Counted from the first letter of the stretch, positions 1 through 7,681 are shown. The stretch is DNA of 64,000 nt from Fodinicola acaciae (GCF_010993745.1 NZ_WOTN01000001.1:1243235-1307234), one strand, 5' to 3'. Notes: generated from the letters alone by a model not told the origin. Program-made: numbers and translations.

Positions 1-28
1 TCAGCCGCACGCGCCAACGGTAGCCAGC

Positions 29-34
29 TAGGCT
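29..34 (+). promoter_or_regulatory. -10 box of the first gene (leaderless)
   Basis: TAGGCT lies six bases before the GTG start at 41. An actinobacterial -10 hexamer at this distance places the transcription start on or next to the start codon, so the mRNA is probably leaderless. No Shine-Dalgarno sequence is visible. The call is inferred from spacing only. Confidence 0.45.
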
Positions 35-40
35 GGACAC

Positions 41-643
41 GTGGTCGGCAACTCGGTCTTCACCGTGCCCAACCTGCTCAGTTTCATCCGGTTGCTCGGC
101 GTCCCCGTCTTTCTCTACCTGGTGCTGGTCCCCGAGGACCACCGGGTCACGGATCTGATCGCGATCGCGGTGCTGGTGGGTAGTGGCATCTCGGACTATC
201 TCGACGGCTTCCTGGCCCGCCGGTGGAACCAGGTGAGCCGGCTCGGCCAGCTGCTCGACCCGTCCGCCGACGCGCTCTACATGATCTCCACGCTGTACGC
301 GCTGGCCATGCGGGAGATCATCCCGTGGTGGTTCGCGATCGCGCTGATCGCGCGCGAGGTGTTCATGTTCGCGCTGCTGCCGGTGCTGCGCTATCACGGC
401 TACGGCCCGCTGCCGGTGCACTGGCTCGGCAAGGCCGCCACCTTCGTGCTGATGTACGGCTTCCCGCTGCTGCTGCTGTCGGTGCAGCCGGGCGTGGCCG
501 GCCGGATCGCCGGACCGATCGCGTGGGCCTTCGCGATCTGGGGTGCGTGCCTGTTCTACTGGGCCGCCGGCCTCTATGCCGTACAGGCGGCGACGGTGAT
601 CCGGGAGGCTCGCTGCGCGGCCCGGAAGCAGGTGAGCGGATGA
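41..643 (+). CDS. pgsA: CDP-alcohol phosphatidyltransferase (PgsA type)
   Basis: This integral membrane enzyme of 200 residues should transfer a phosphatidyl group from CDP-diacylglycerol to an alcohol acceptor such as glycerol-3-phosphate, an early step of phospholipid synthesis. The family signature D-x2-D-G-x2-A-R-x8-G-x3-D-x3-D is complete at residues 52-77 (D52, D55, G56, A59, R60, G69, D73, D77). Hydrophobic helices surround it. Position at the head of a DUF881-sbp-DUF881-gcvH cluster matches Rv1822 (pgsA2) of M. tuberculosis. The stop overlaps the next start (ATGA). The acceptor alcohol cannot be told from sequence; the family is certain. Confidence 0.9.
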   Translation: MVGNSVFTVPNLLSFIRLLGVPVFLYLVLVPEDHRVTDLIAIAVLVGSGISDYLDGFLARRWNQVSRLGQLLDPSADALYMISTLYALAMREIIPWWFAIALIAREVFMFALLPVLRYHGYGPLPVHWLGKAATFVLMYGFPLLLLSVQPGVAGRIAGPIAWAFAIWGACLFYWAAGLYAVQAATVIREARCAARKQVSG

Positions 644-1518
644 CTCGACCGGCGAGGAAGACCGGCCGGTGGTCTCGCGAGCTGTTCTCGCCAGGTGCGG
701 CGATGCTCACGGACCTGCTCAACAACCACCTCGACGGCGGCTACTCGGCGGCGGCCCGACGCCGCGCCGAGACCGGGCCACCGACCAAGGCCGAGCAGAC
801 CCGGCACCGGGTCGCCAGCGCGGTGGCCGCGGTCGTGGTCGGACTCGTGCTGGTCACCGCGTACAACGAGACGGTCGCCAACGCACCACAGGCAGCGCGT
901 ACGCGGCAGGTGCTGCTGACCGACATCCGGCAGGGCAACGCCGGCGCGCAGGCACTGGACCGGCAGGCGCAGGCGCTGCGTGAGCAGATCAGTGCCGGCC
1001 GCAGCTCGCGGCGCACCAACGACACCGAAGGCAGCCAGCTGGCCAGCCAACTCAAGCAGCTGGAGGCGGGCACCGGCCTCGGCGCGGTGAGCGGCCCCGG
1101 CGTCGTGGTGACGGTGACCGACGGCGACCAGACGCGAGACACCACCAACAACCTGTGGCGCGTGCAGGACACCGATCTCCAGGGCGTGGTCAACGCGTTG
1201 TGGTCGATCGGAGCCGAGGCCGTCGCGGTCGACGGCCAGCGGCTCTCGCCGGTCTCGACCATCCGCGCCGCCGGCGGGGCGATCCTGGTCGATCTGGAGC
1301 CGGTGAGCAGTCCGTACGAGGTGACCGCGATCGGCGACCCGAAGCTCCTGCCGCAGGGCTTCAACCGGTCCGCGGCGGCCGTGCAGCTGCGGTCGTACAA
1401 CCGGCAGTACGGCATCACGCTGAAGGTGGCGGCGGCCGACAGCCTCAACCTGCCGGCGGCGATGTCGCCGAACCTGCGATACGCCCAGCCCGTAGGCTCC
1501 CCGCCAGGAGGTAAGTGA
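640..1518 (+). CDS. DUF881 membrane-anchored protein (first copy)
   Basis: This protein of 292 residues belongs to DUF881, the family of Bacillus YlxW/YlxX. It has a cytoplasmic N-terminus of about 57 residues, one transmembrane helix at about 58-75, a coiled-coil-like stretch at about 85-150 and a globular extracytoplasmic domain. The ATG at 640 was chosen because it overlaps the upstream TGA by four bases and leaves a normal-length product. The domain ends with conserved VTVTDG-, AVDGQR- and YEVTAIGDP-like segments. The function of the family is unknown. The place next to sbp and a phospholipid synthase suggests a role at the cell envelope or division site. Confidence 0.85.
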   Translation: MTRPARKTGRWSRELFSPGAAMLTDLLNNHLDGGYSAAARRRAETGPPTKAEQTRHRVASAVAAVVVGLVLVTAYNETVANAPQAARTRQVLLTDIRQGNAGAQALDRQAQALREQISAGRSSRRTNDTEGSQLASQLKQLEAGTGLGAVSGPGVVVTVTDGDQTRDTTNNLWRVQDTDLQGVVNALWSIGAEAVAVDGQRLSPVSTIRAAGGAILVDLEPVSSPYEVTAIGDPKLLPQGFNRSAAAVQLRSYNRQYGITLKVAAADSLNLPAAMSPNLRYAQPVGSPPGGK

Positions 1519-1521
1519 CCG

Positions 1522-1854
1522 GTGATCGCCGCCATTGGGCTCATAGTCGGCATCGTGCTCGGCGTGCTGCTGCACCCGTCGGTGCCGGCGCCGCTGCAGC
1601 CGTATCTGCCGATCGCGGTGGTGGCCGCGCTGGACGCGGTCTTCGGCGGCATCCGCGCGCGCCTGGACGGCATCTTCGACGACAAGGTGTTCGTCGTCTC
1701 GTTCGTGTCCAACGTGCTGGTCGCCGCGGTCATCGTCTATCTCGGCGACAAGCTCGGGGTCGGCGGCCAGCTGTCCACCGGTGTGGTGGTCGTCCTCGGC
1801 ATCCGGATCTTCGGCAACGCCGCGGCCATCCGGCGGCACCTGTTCCGAGCGTGA
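1522..1854 (+). CDS. sbp: Small basic protein Sbp (DUF1290)
   Basis: This is a membrane protein of 110 residues starting with GTG. It has hydrophobic helices at about 1-19, 26-42, 55-73 and 82-100 and a short basic C-terminus (RRHLFRA). Length and the motif GGIRARLDGIFDDKVF fit the DUF1290 family, called small basic protein in Bacillus. It sits between two DUF881 genes with only a few bases on either side, the same order as Rv1823-Rv1824-Rv1825. The three products may form one membrane complex; this is inferred from conserved order only. Confidence 0.85.
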   Translation: MIAAIGLIVGIVLGVLLHPSVPAPLQPYLPIAVVAALDAVFGGIRARLDGIFDDKVFVVSFVSNVLVAAVIVYLGDKLGVGGQLSTGVVVVLGIRIFGNAAAIRRHLFRA

Positions 1855-1858
1855 GCCG

Positions 1859-2965
1859 ATGAGCGACCAGCACCGCGACGGTGACCGCGACCGTGACAAG
1901 GAACCGACCACCGGCTTCAGCTGGCCGCTGAACGCCGATCCGGACAAGACCGAGCGGATCGACCTGCCGCGCGCCATCGAGATCACCTCGAGCACGTCAC
2001 CGGCGGCGGCACCGGACACCAGCGCCGACAGTGACCGTACGGAACGGATCGCGCTGCCAGTCGACCTGGTGAAGAGCGACCACGGTCCCTCCGGTGCACA
2101 CGAGAAGGCCCGCGACGGCAGTACCGCGTCAACTGCCGCGTCAACTGCCGCGTCAACTGCCGCGTCAACTGCCGCGTCAACTGCCGCACCAACAGCCGCA
2201 CCGACGGACGAGCCGACAGAGCTGCTGGCCGCTCCACAGCGCGCCGGCGCGCCTCAGCCAGTGCTCAGCCGGCTGCGCCGATCGCGTGCCGGCGCGGTCA
2301 TCGGCGTCCTGGCCGCGCTCCTCGGCTTCGGCATCGTCGTGCAGGCCCGGAGCACCGACAGCAGCGGCACGCAGGTCTCTTCGCGCGAGGAGGATCTGGT
2401 CCGCATCCTGGACGACCTCGACTCGCGGCAGAACCGGCTGCGCGCCGAGATCGCCAACCTGCAGGCCACCCGCCAGCAGCTCAACTCCGGCAACGCCGGC
2501 AGCGACGCGGCGCTGGCCGAGTCGCGGCGCCGGCTGCGCAACCTCGGCCTGCTCGCCGGGACGGTGCCGGCCACCGGCCCCGGTCTGCAGATCACCATCA
2601 CCGACAGCAAGGGCGCGTTGACCGCGGACGTGGTCCTGGACGCGATCGAGGAACTTCGCGGCGCGGGCGCGGAGGCCATCCAGCTGAACGACGCGGCCGG
2701 TGGCAAGGCCAGGATCGTGGTGTCGTCGTACTTCCTGGACGGCCAAGGCGGCATCAACGTCGACGGACACACGCTGAAGTCGCCGTACACGGTGCTGGCC
2801 ATCGGCGATCCGTCGACGCTGCAGACCGCGTTGAAGATCCCCGGTGGGGTGGTCGACACGGTGGGCCAGCAGGGTGCGAAGATCGACATCCAGCAGCGAG
2901 ACACCGTCAGCGTGTCCGCGTTGCGGGCCCCGACGACCCCTCAGTACGCTCGCCCGACGTCTTGA
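1859..2965 (+). CDS. DUF881 membrane-anchored protein (second copy) with STAA repeats
   Basis: This second DUF881 protein has 368 residues when started at the ATG at 1859, five bases after the sbp stop. The N-terminal 143 residues are low in complexity and cytoplasmic. They contain an S-T-A-A repeat at about 89-110 and two similar segments, TERIDLP and TERIALP. A transmembrane helix at about 144-161 follows, then a coiled coil at about 175-225 and the conserved DUF881 domain ending near residue 360. The long variable N-terminus and the repeat are unusual beside the first copy. It is probably co-transcribed with pgsA, the first DUF881 gene and sbp. Confidence 0.85.
   Translation: MSDQHRDGDRDRDKEPTTGFSWPLNADPDKTERIDLPRAIEITSSTSPAAAPDTSADSDRTERIALPVDLVKSDHGPSGAHEKARDGSTASTAASTAASTAASTAASTAAPTAAPTDEPTELLAAPQRAGAPQPVLSRLRRSRAGAVIGVLAALLGFGIVVQARSTDSSGTQVSSREEDLVRILDDLDSRQNRLRAEIANLQATRQQLNSGNAGSDAALAESRRRLRNLGLLAGTVPATGPGLQITITDSKGALTADVVLDAIEELRGAGAEAIQLNDAAGGKARIVVSSYFLDGQGGINVDGHTLKSPYTVLAIGDPSTLQTALKIPGGVVDTVGQQGAKIDIQQRDTVSVSALRAPTTPQYARPTS
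2124..2207 (+). repeat. 12-bp tandem repeat inside the second DUF881 gene
   Basis: Five exact copies of ccgcgtcaactg run from 2124 to 2183. Two degenerate copies follow to 2207, changing the codons from S-T-A-A to P-T-A-A. The unit is in frame, so gain or loss of copies would change only the length of a cytoplasmic linker. Confidence 0.9.
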
Positions 2966-3052
2966 CCCGGTGCGGCGGAACTCGGCCGCCGCGGGTGACG
3001 TTGCAACGGAGGCACCCCGCACGACCGGTGCCTGATCACGACAGGGGGAGCG

Positions 3053-3439
3053 GTGGCCACGTCCGACACGCCGGACCAGTTGCGCTACACGTCCGAGCAC
3101 GAGTGGGTCGACGCCGGCGGCGACTGGAAGATCGGCATCACGGCATACGCGCAGGACTCGCTCGGCGACATCGTCTTCGTCCAGTTGCCGGAGGTCGGTG
3201 CCACCGTCGAGGCCGGCGACCCGATCGGTGAGATCGAGTCGACCAAGAGCGTCTCGGAGCTCTACGCGCCGGTCTCGGGCACGGTCGCGGCGCGTAACGA
3301 CGCGCTCGAGGAGCAGCCGGAGCTGGTCAACTCCGACCCGTACGGACAGGGCTGGATCCTGCAGATCACCCCGTCCGACCCAGGCGCGGCGGACAACCTG
3401 CTGGACGCCGCGGCGTACCAGGCGCTGATCGCCGGTTGA
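3053..3439 (+). CDS. gcvH: Glycine cleavage system H protein
   Basis: GcvH carries the lipoyl arm that shuttles the aminomethyl group between the P, T and L proteins of the glycine cleavage system. The 128-residue product has the lipoylation motif IESTKSVSEL with the acceptor at K65, and an N-terminal YTSEHEWV segment typical of the family. The GTG start follows an AGGGGGAG ribosome-binding site. It lies 87 bases after the second DUF881 gene. The P-protein gene is 6.5 kb downstream; the T-protein gene is not in the window. Confidence 0.95.
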   Translation: MATSDTPDQLRYTSEHEWVDAGGDWKIGITAYAQDSLGDIVFVQLPEVGATVEAGDPIGEIESTKSVSELYAPVSGTVAARNDALEEQPELVNSDPYGQGWILQITPSDPGAADNLLDAAAYQALIAG

Positions 3440-3448
3440 GGACCTGCG

Positions 3449-3478
3449 TTGACCCTGCTTTTGGCCGCTGGCTACGCT
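3449..3478 (+). promoter_or_regulatory. SigA-type promoter upstream of the garA-like gene
   Basis: TTGACC (3449-3454) and TACGCT (3473-3478) are separated by 18 bases, close to the housekeeping consensus. The transcript would carry a leader of about 110 bases that includes the small ORF at 3595. Confidence 0.5.
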
Positions 3479-3594
3479 CGGTGCCGGCCTGCGTCGCGTC
3501 TGGCGCCGACGACCGGCCGGCGGGGTGACGCGATGGAAACTTCGCATCGCGGATGTGAAAACGTACTGATGACAGCAGCGAGAAGAGGAGCCCG

Positions 3595-3648
3595 GTGACC
3601 GTGACGGCGATCGTGGCAAGCAACCAGAAGGGCCTGGTGACCCGATGA
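3595..3648 (+). CDS. Putative 17-residue leader peptide before the FHA gene
   Basis: A GTG-started ORF encodes VTVTAIVASNQKGLVTR and stops at a TGA that overlaps the ATG of the FHA gene (ATGA). An AGAGGAG ribosome-binding site lies five bases before the GTG, while no good site precedes the FHA gene itself. Translational coupling is therefore likely. Codons are biased to G/C in third position. The peptide matches no family I know. Confidence 0.45.
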   Translation: MTVTAIVASNQKGLVTR

Positions 3649-4082
3649 ACGATCGTGCCGAGCGCGACCTGTCCTCGACCCAGATTTTCAGCGCCATCGG
3701 CGCCGAGCCGGAGACCGAGGAGAACACCCAGGACCTGGGAGCCCGGCTGGCCGAGCAGGTGCCGCCAGGCGCCGCTCTGCTGGTCGTCCGCCGCGGTCCC
3801 AACGCCGGCAGCCGGTTCCTGTTGGACACCGACGTGACCACCGCCGGCCGGCACCCGGAGAGCGACATCTTCCTCGACGACGTGACGGTGTCCCGCCGGC
3901 ACGCCGAGTTCCGCCGCGAGCAGGGCACCTTCAGCGTTCGCGACGTTGGCAGCCTGAACGGCACGTACGTGAACCGTGAGCGCGTGGAGCAGGCCACCTT
4001 GGCCAACTCCGACGAGGTGCAGATCGGCAAGTTCCGGCTGATCTTCCTGCTGGGGCCGGCGACGGGGGGAGCCGGGTCGTGA
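3645..4082 (+). CDS. garA: FHA-domain protein, GarA-like
   Basis: This 145-residue protein has a disordered N-terminus and one FHA domain at about 44-135 for binding phosphothreonine peptides. Key FHA residues are present: G68-R69, S83, H86, and N105-G106. T12 in the context SSTQIF is a candidate kinase target like the threonines of mycobacterial GarA, which folds back on the FHA domain and controls 2-oxoglutarate metabolism. Neighbouring gcvH upstream and the MerR gene downstream match Rv1826-Rv1828. The exact phosphorylation motif differs from GarA, so equivalence is inferred from order and domain layout. Confidence 0.85.
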   Translation: MNDRAERDLSSTQIFSAIGAEPETEENTQDLGARLAEQVPPGAALLVVRRGPNAGSRFLLDTDVTTAGRHPESDIFLDDVTVSRRHAEFRREQGTFSVRDVGSLNGTYVNRERVEQATLANSDEVQIGKFRLIFLLGPATGGAGS

Positions 4083-4876
4083 CGGCCCGACCCGGTGCGG
4101 CCGCCGCTTCGGCAGGCGGCTCCCGGGCGTCGATGAGCATCGGCGAGGTGCTGGAGCGGCTGCGGTCGGAGTTTCCCGACATCACCATCTCCAAGCTGCG
4201 CTACCTGGAGGCCGAGGGGCTGGTGGAGCCGGAGCGGACCGCGGCCGGCTACCGGAAGTACACGCACGCGGACGTCGCACGGCTGAAGTACGTGCTGCTC
4301 GCGCAGCGCGACCACTACCTGCCGCTGAAGGTGATCCGCGAGCAACTGGACGCACTGGATCGCGGTGAGAAGCCGGCCGGGCCGGGACCGGGCACGCCAG
4401 TGTTGCGCGTACCGCGCGCGCTGTCGCCGGTCGAGCTGGCCGACGCCGAGCCGCGGCAGCGTTTCCAGGGTGAGCCGAGGGACGCGCCGTGGTCGGCCGC
4501 GCCGGGGGAGCTGAGGATGTCGCGAGGCGAGCTGGTCGAGGCGGCCGGACTGTCCGAGGAGCTGTTGAAGGAGCTGGAGGGCTACGGCCTGATCGCGTCC
4601 CGCAACGGCTATTACGACGACGACATGCTGATGATCGCGCGTACGATCGTGGAGATGACCGGCTACGGCCTGGAGCCGCGCCATCTGCGCGCGTTCGCCA
4701 CCTCCGCGCAACGCGAGGTGGGGCTTTTCGAGCAGGTCGTCGGTCCAGTCGGTCAGCAACGCGGTCCGCAGGCCAAGGGCCGCGCCGAGGAGACACTGCG
4801 CGAGCTGGCCGCGCTGTCCATCCGGCTGCACGCGGCGTTGGTCCAGACGCAGCTGAGATCCACTTTCGGCGCTTGA
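4079..4876 (+). CDS. ftsR: MerR-family regulator, FtsR-like
   Basis: This transcription factor of 265 residues has an N-terminal MerR helix-turn-helix at about 18-85 (SIGEVLERL, KLRYLEAEGL, GYRKYTHADV). A second winged-helix-like part at about 135-200 is followed by a helical tail. It resembles Rv1828 and corynebacterial FtsR, which activates ftsZ. No cysteine-rich metal site is visible, so ligand sensing by a metal is unlikely. The GTG start overlaps the upstream stop (GTGA), which argues for coupling to the FHA gene. DNA targets cannot be read from this window. Confidence 0.8.
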   Translation: MTARPGAAAASAGGSRASMSIGEVLERLRSEFPDITISKLRYLEAEGLVEPERTAAGYRKYTHADVARLKYVLLAQRDHYLPLKVIREQLDALDRGEKPAGPGPGTPVLRVPRALSPVELADAEPRQRFQGEPRDAPWSAAPGELRMSRGELVEAAGLSEELLKELEGYGLIASRNGYYDDDMLMIARTIVEMTGYGLEPRHLRAFATSAQREVGLFEQVVGPVGQQRGPQAKGRAEETLRELAALSIRLHAALVQTQLRSTFGA

Positions 4877-4900
4877 AAATCGCACTCGCGCACCGGTCGT

Positions 4901-4936
4901 TACAGTGCTCAATACAGTGCCCATTACAGTGCGCAT
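4901..4936. repeat. Three direct 12-bp repeats upstream of the bifunctional nuclease gene
   Basis: tacagtgc occurs at 4901-4908, 4913-4920 and 4925-4932 with an exact 12-base period, followed by tcaa, ccat and gcat. The spacing is about one helical turn, so the sites would face one side of the DNA. They lie about 70-100 bases before the GTG at 5004 and look like an operator array. Confidence 0.7.
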
Positions 4937-5003
4937 CGCGGCGTCGGACGAGTAGTGTCGACAATGCGAGCGCGGGATCGAACACGTCAGACGGAGGCGA
5001 CTG

Positions 5004-5471
5004 GTGAACGAGTTGCACGTAGTCGGCGTGCGAGTCGAACTTCCCAACAACACACCCATCCTGCTGCTCAAGGAGACCAGCGGCGAGCGTTATCTGCCGA
5101 TCTGGATCGGCGCGGTGGAGGCCACCGCGATCGCCTTCGAGCAGCAGGGCGTGAAGCTGTCCAGGCCGCTCACCCATGACCTGCTGCGCGACGTGCTGGT
5201 CGCGCTCGACTCGCCGCTGCAGCGGGTGGAGATCACCGAGGTCAAGGAGAACATCTTCTACGCCGACCTGGTGCTCCGCGACGACATCCGGGTCAGCGCG
5301 CGGCCGTCGGACGCGATCGCGTTGGCGCTGCGGGTGAGTGCGCCGATTTCCTGCGCCGCCGAGGTGCTCGACTCGGCCGGGATCATCATCCCGGACGAGC
5401 AGGAGGACGAGGTGGAGAAGTTCCGCGAGTTCCTGGACAACATCTCGCCGGACGACTTCGCCGGCTCCTGA
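5004..5471 (+). CDS. Bifunctional nuclease family protein (DUF151)
   Basis: The 155-residue product is a BFN/DUF151 domain protein. Plant and some bacterial members have DNase and RNase activity, but the bacterial role is not settled. Conserved parts visible are LPIWIGAVEATAIA (about 32-45), LTHDLL (56-61) and ARPSDAIALALR (98-109), plus an acidic C-terminus. The GTG start follows CGGAGGCGACTG. It has the same place as Rv1829 between two MerR genes. Confidence 0.85.
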   Translation: MNELHVVGVRVELPNNTPILLLKETSGERYLPIWIGAVEATAIAFEQQGVKLSRPLTHDLLRDVLVALDSPLQRVEITEVKENIFYADLVLRDDIRVSARPSDAIALALRVSAPISCAAEVLDSAGIIIPDEQEDEVEKFREFLDNISPDDFAGS

Positions 5472-5553
5472 CGGTAAACCGTGCATTTCGGACAAGATTC
5501 TGCAGCGTCAGGGTGAAGTTGAGGTCGAGAGTTCGACACGCCGAGGCGCTGCG

Positions 5554-5582
5554 TTGACCCGGCGTGTCCCGCCTCATACGGT
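5554..5582 (+). promoter_or_regulatory. SigA-type promoter upstream of the second MerR gene
   Basis: TTGACC (5554-5559) and TACGGT (5577-5582) are spaced by 17 bases. The gene starts 100 bases downstream, leaving a long 5' leader. A gtcga-gagt-tcgac dyad lies just upstream and could be an operator. Confidence 0.5.
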
Positions 5583-5590
5583 CAGGGGGT

Positions 5591-5610
5591 CGGAACGCGG
5601 AGGCGTTCCG
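5591..5610 (+). promoter_or_regulatory. Stem-loop in the 5' leader of the second MerR gene
   Basis: cggaacgc and gcgttccg form a perfect eight-base stem closed by a GGAG loop. It begins about nine bases after the predicted -10 box, so it would be at the very 5' end of the mRNA. There is no T-tract, so it is not a terminator; it could be an RNA stabiliser or a protein site. Confidence 0.45.
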
Positions 5611-5681
5611 GACGGCGAGCGCCGGGGTTCGGCTGGCGCTACGGTCCGGTCTTAGGCACGGTCCCACAGCGGAGGTCGTCA

Positions 5682-6326
5682 GTGGACGAGCACGGCAGCA
5701 CCGGCGGAGCAGACCGGCCGTCAGACGTACGCCCTGACCGGACCAGCGCTGGCCCGACTCCGGTCGCCGCCGGCGCGCCGGACGAGAACCAAGGGGTGCT
5801 GTTCGTCGCCGAGCCGGAGCGGTCCGACGGTCGGGAGCTGATCGGCTACCGCGGCCCCACCGCCTGCTCGGCCGCGCACATCACCTACCGGCAACTCGAC
5901 TACTGGGCCCGCACCGGCTTGGTGCAGCCGAGCATCCGGTCCGCCGCCGGCTCCGGCTCGCAGCGGCTCTACAGCTTCCGCGACATCCTCGTCCTGAAGA
6001 TCGTCAAGCGGCTGCTGGACGCCGGTGTCTCGCTGCAGAACATCCGGCTGGCCGTCGACCAGCTGCGCTCCCGCGGCGTACGCGACCTGGCGCAGATCAC
6101 GCTGATCTCCGACGGCACCACCGTGTACGAGTGCCGGTCGCCGGAGGAGGTCGTCGACCTCCTGCAAGGCGGTCAGGGTGTCTTCGGCATCGCCGTGTCC
6201 GGCGCCTTCCGCGAGGTCGAAGGCGAGCTGGCGCACCTGCCCGGCGAACGCGCCGACGGCGGCGTCGAGGTCGAGCCGGCGGTGCCGGACGAGCTGGCCG
6301 CCCGCCGCGCCCGCCGCATCGGCTAG
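5682..6326 (+). CDS. MerR-family regulator, McdR (Rv1830)-like
   Basis: The 214-residue protein has a MerR-type HTH at about 58-125 (ITYRQLDYWARTGLV, SQRLYSFRDIL, LLDAGVSLQNIRLAV) preceded by a disordered Pro/Ala-rich stretch. The C-terminal domain is short and ends in an acidic and basic tail. The GTG start at 5682 has an upstream GGAGG. Order after the nuclease gene matches Rv1830, a regulator linked to division-gene expression in mycobacteria. No metal-binding cysteines are seen in the C-terminal part. Confidence 0.85.
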   Translation: MDEHGSTGGADRPSDVRPDRTSAGPTPVAAGAPDENQGVLFVAEPERSDGRELIGYRGPTACSAAHITYRQLDYWARTGLVQPSIRSAAGSGSQRLYSFRDILVLKIVKRLLDAGVSLQNIRLAVDQLRSRGVRDLAQITLISDGTTVYECRSPEEVVDLLQGGQGVFGIAVSGAFREVEGELAHLPGERADGGVEVEPAVPDELAARRARRIG

Positions 6327-6334
6327 CCTGCGGG

Positions 6335-6371
6335 TCCGACGACGCAATCGGAATCCGATTGCGTCGTCGGA
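6335..6371. terminator. Bidirectional terminator between convergent genes
   Basis: tccgacgacgcaatcgga (6335-6352) is repeated exactly as its reverse complement at 6354-6371 with a single base between. The 18-base arms lie between the stop of the MerR gene (6326) and the stop of the oppositely oriented synthetase gene (6438). No T-tract is visible. Confidence 0.75.
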
Positions 6372-6437
6372 TGTGGCTTGACCCGCGCAAATACTCCGGT
6401 CGGTTCCATTCGGACAGCAGATTCGGACATTGCCGGG

Positions 6438-7646
6438 CTACGGGGTGATGGCGTGGGCGTCGACGTTGGCCCTGACCAAGGCCAAAGCGTCGTCGGTCGG
6501 CAGCGGGTCGAGGCGGTGGCCGCCACGCAGCCGGAGTGACGCCTCGTCGTTCGCCGCCTCCTTGGCGCCGACGATCGCCTGGTACGGCACCAGCCGAGCG
6601 TCCCGGATACGAGCGCCGAGGCTTCCTCGTTCCGGTGCGGACACCTCAGCGCGCAGCCCCAGGGCAAGGCACCGGCGTACGAGCGCGTCCGCGGCGGCCA
6701 CTTCGTCGTCGGACAGCGGGATCGCCACCAGCTGCACCGGCGCCAGCCAGGCCGGGAACGCGCCGCCATAGACCTCGATCAGCTGAGCGACGGCTCGTTC
6801 GACGCTGCCGATGATGCTGCGGTGCACCATGACCGGCCGGTGTTTGGCACCGTCCGCGCCGACGTACTCCAGCCCGAAGCGCTCCGGCTGGTGAAAGTCG
6901 ATCTGTACGGTCGACAGGGTCGACTCGCGTCCCGCGCTGTCGACGATCTGTACGTCGATCTTCGGTCCGTAGAAGGCCGCCTCGCCCTCGGCGGCCTCGT
7001 AGTCGATGCCGGTGCGGTCGAGCACGTCCAGCAGCATCGCCTCCGCGCGCCGCCACATGTCCGCCCCGGCCACGTACTTGCCGCCGGGCCCTGGCAGCGA
7101 CAGTCGATAGCGGCTGGCCGCGATCCCCAGGTCGGCGTGCGCGGCGCGGATCATCTGGAGCGCGCCAGCCGCCTCCTCGGCGACCTGGTCGAGGCCGCAG
7201 AAGATGTGCGCGTCGTTGAGCTGGATGGAGCGTACGCGAGTGAGCCCGCCGAGCACGCCCGACAGCTCCGAGCGATACATGCCGCCGAGCTCGGCCATCC
7301 GCAGCGGCAGCTCGCGATAGCTGTGCGATCGCGAGCGATAGATCAGCGCGTGATGCGGACACAGGCTCGGCCGCAGCACGACCTGCTCGCCGCCCAGATC
7401 CATTGGCGGAAACATGTCGTCGCGATAGTGCGACCAGTGGCCGGAGATCTCGTACAGCTCTCTTTTCCCCAGCACTGGCGAATAAACGTGCTGATAGCCG
7501 GCACGGCGCTCGGCATCGCGTACGTAGTCCTCCAGCACCTGGCGGATGGTGGCGCCGGCTGGCAGCCAGTACGGCAGGCCGGCGCCGATCAGCGGGTCGG
7601 AGTCGAACAGGCCGAGCTCGCGGCCGAGTTTGCGGTGGTCGTACAT
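6438..7646 (-). CDS. Threonyl-tRNA synthetase paralogue lacking TGS and editing domains
   Basis: The product has 402 residues, against about 640-690 for full ThrRS. It consists of the class II catalytic core (about 1-300) and the anticodon-binding domain (about 305-400). The zinc and active-site residues of ThrRS are kept: C96 (SLCPHH), H147 (NDAHIFC) and H275 (VMVHRSIIGS), plus motif 2 around R125. The N-terminal TGS and editing domains are absent, so mischarged Ser-tRNA could not be cleared in cis. The ATG at 7646 has GAGGAG eight bases upstream and follows the attenuator at 7688-7777. It is probably a starvation- or inhibitor-induced second ThrRS; the housekeeping copy should be elsewhere. 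Confidence 0.85.
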   Translation of the reverse strand: MYDHRKLGRELGLFDSDPLIGAGLPYWLPAGATIRQVLEDYVRDAERRAGYQHVYSPVLGKRELYEISGHWSHYRDDMFPPMDLGGEQVVLRPSLCPHHALIYRSRSHSYRELPLRMAELGGMYRSELSGVLGGLTRVRSIQLNDAHIFCGLDQVAEEAAGALQMIRAAHADLGIAASRYRLSLPGPGGKYVAGADMWRRAEAMLLDVLDRTGIDYEAAEGEAAFYGPKIDVQIVDSAGRESTLSTVQIDFHQPERFGLEYVGADGAKHRPVMVHRSIIGSVERAVAQLIEVYGGAFPAWLAPVQLVAIPLSDDEVAAADALVRRCLALGLRAEVSAPERGSLGARIRDARLVPYQAIVGAKEAANDEASLRLRGGHRLDPLPTDDALALVRANVDAHAITP

Positions 7647-7681
7647 GGTGGTCTCCTCGTTGACATGAGCGAGTGGCCACG

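Noticed and set aside
223-640. N-terminal extension of the first DUF881 frame into pgsA
   Set aside because: The extension is an out-of-frame reading of pgsA. The ATG at 640 with ATGA overlap gives the normal family length.
2177-5071. 964-residue open frame on the minus strand
   Set aside because: It runs antisense through DUF881, gcvH, garA and ftsR-like genes, which have recognisable domains. The antisense product is Arg/Ala-rich with no family features, an effect of high GC.
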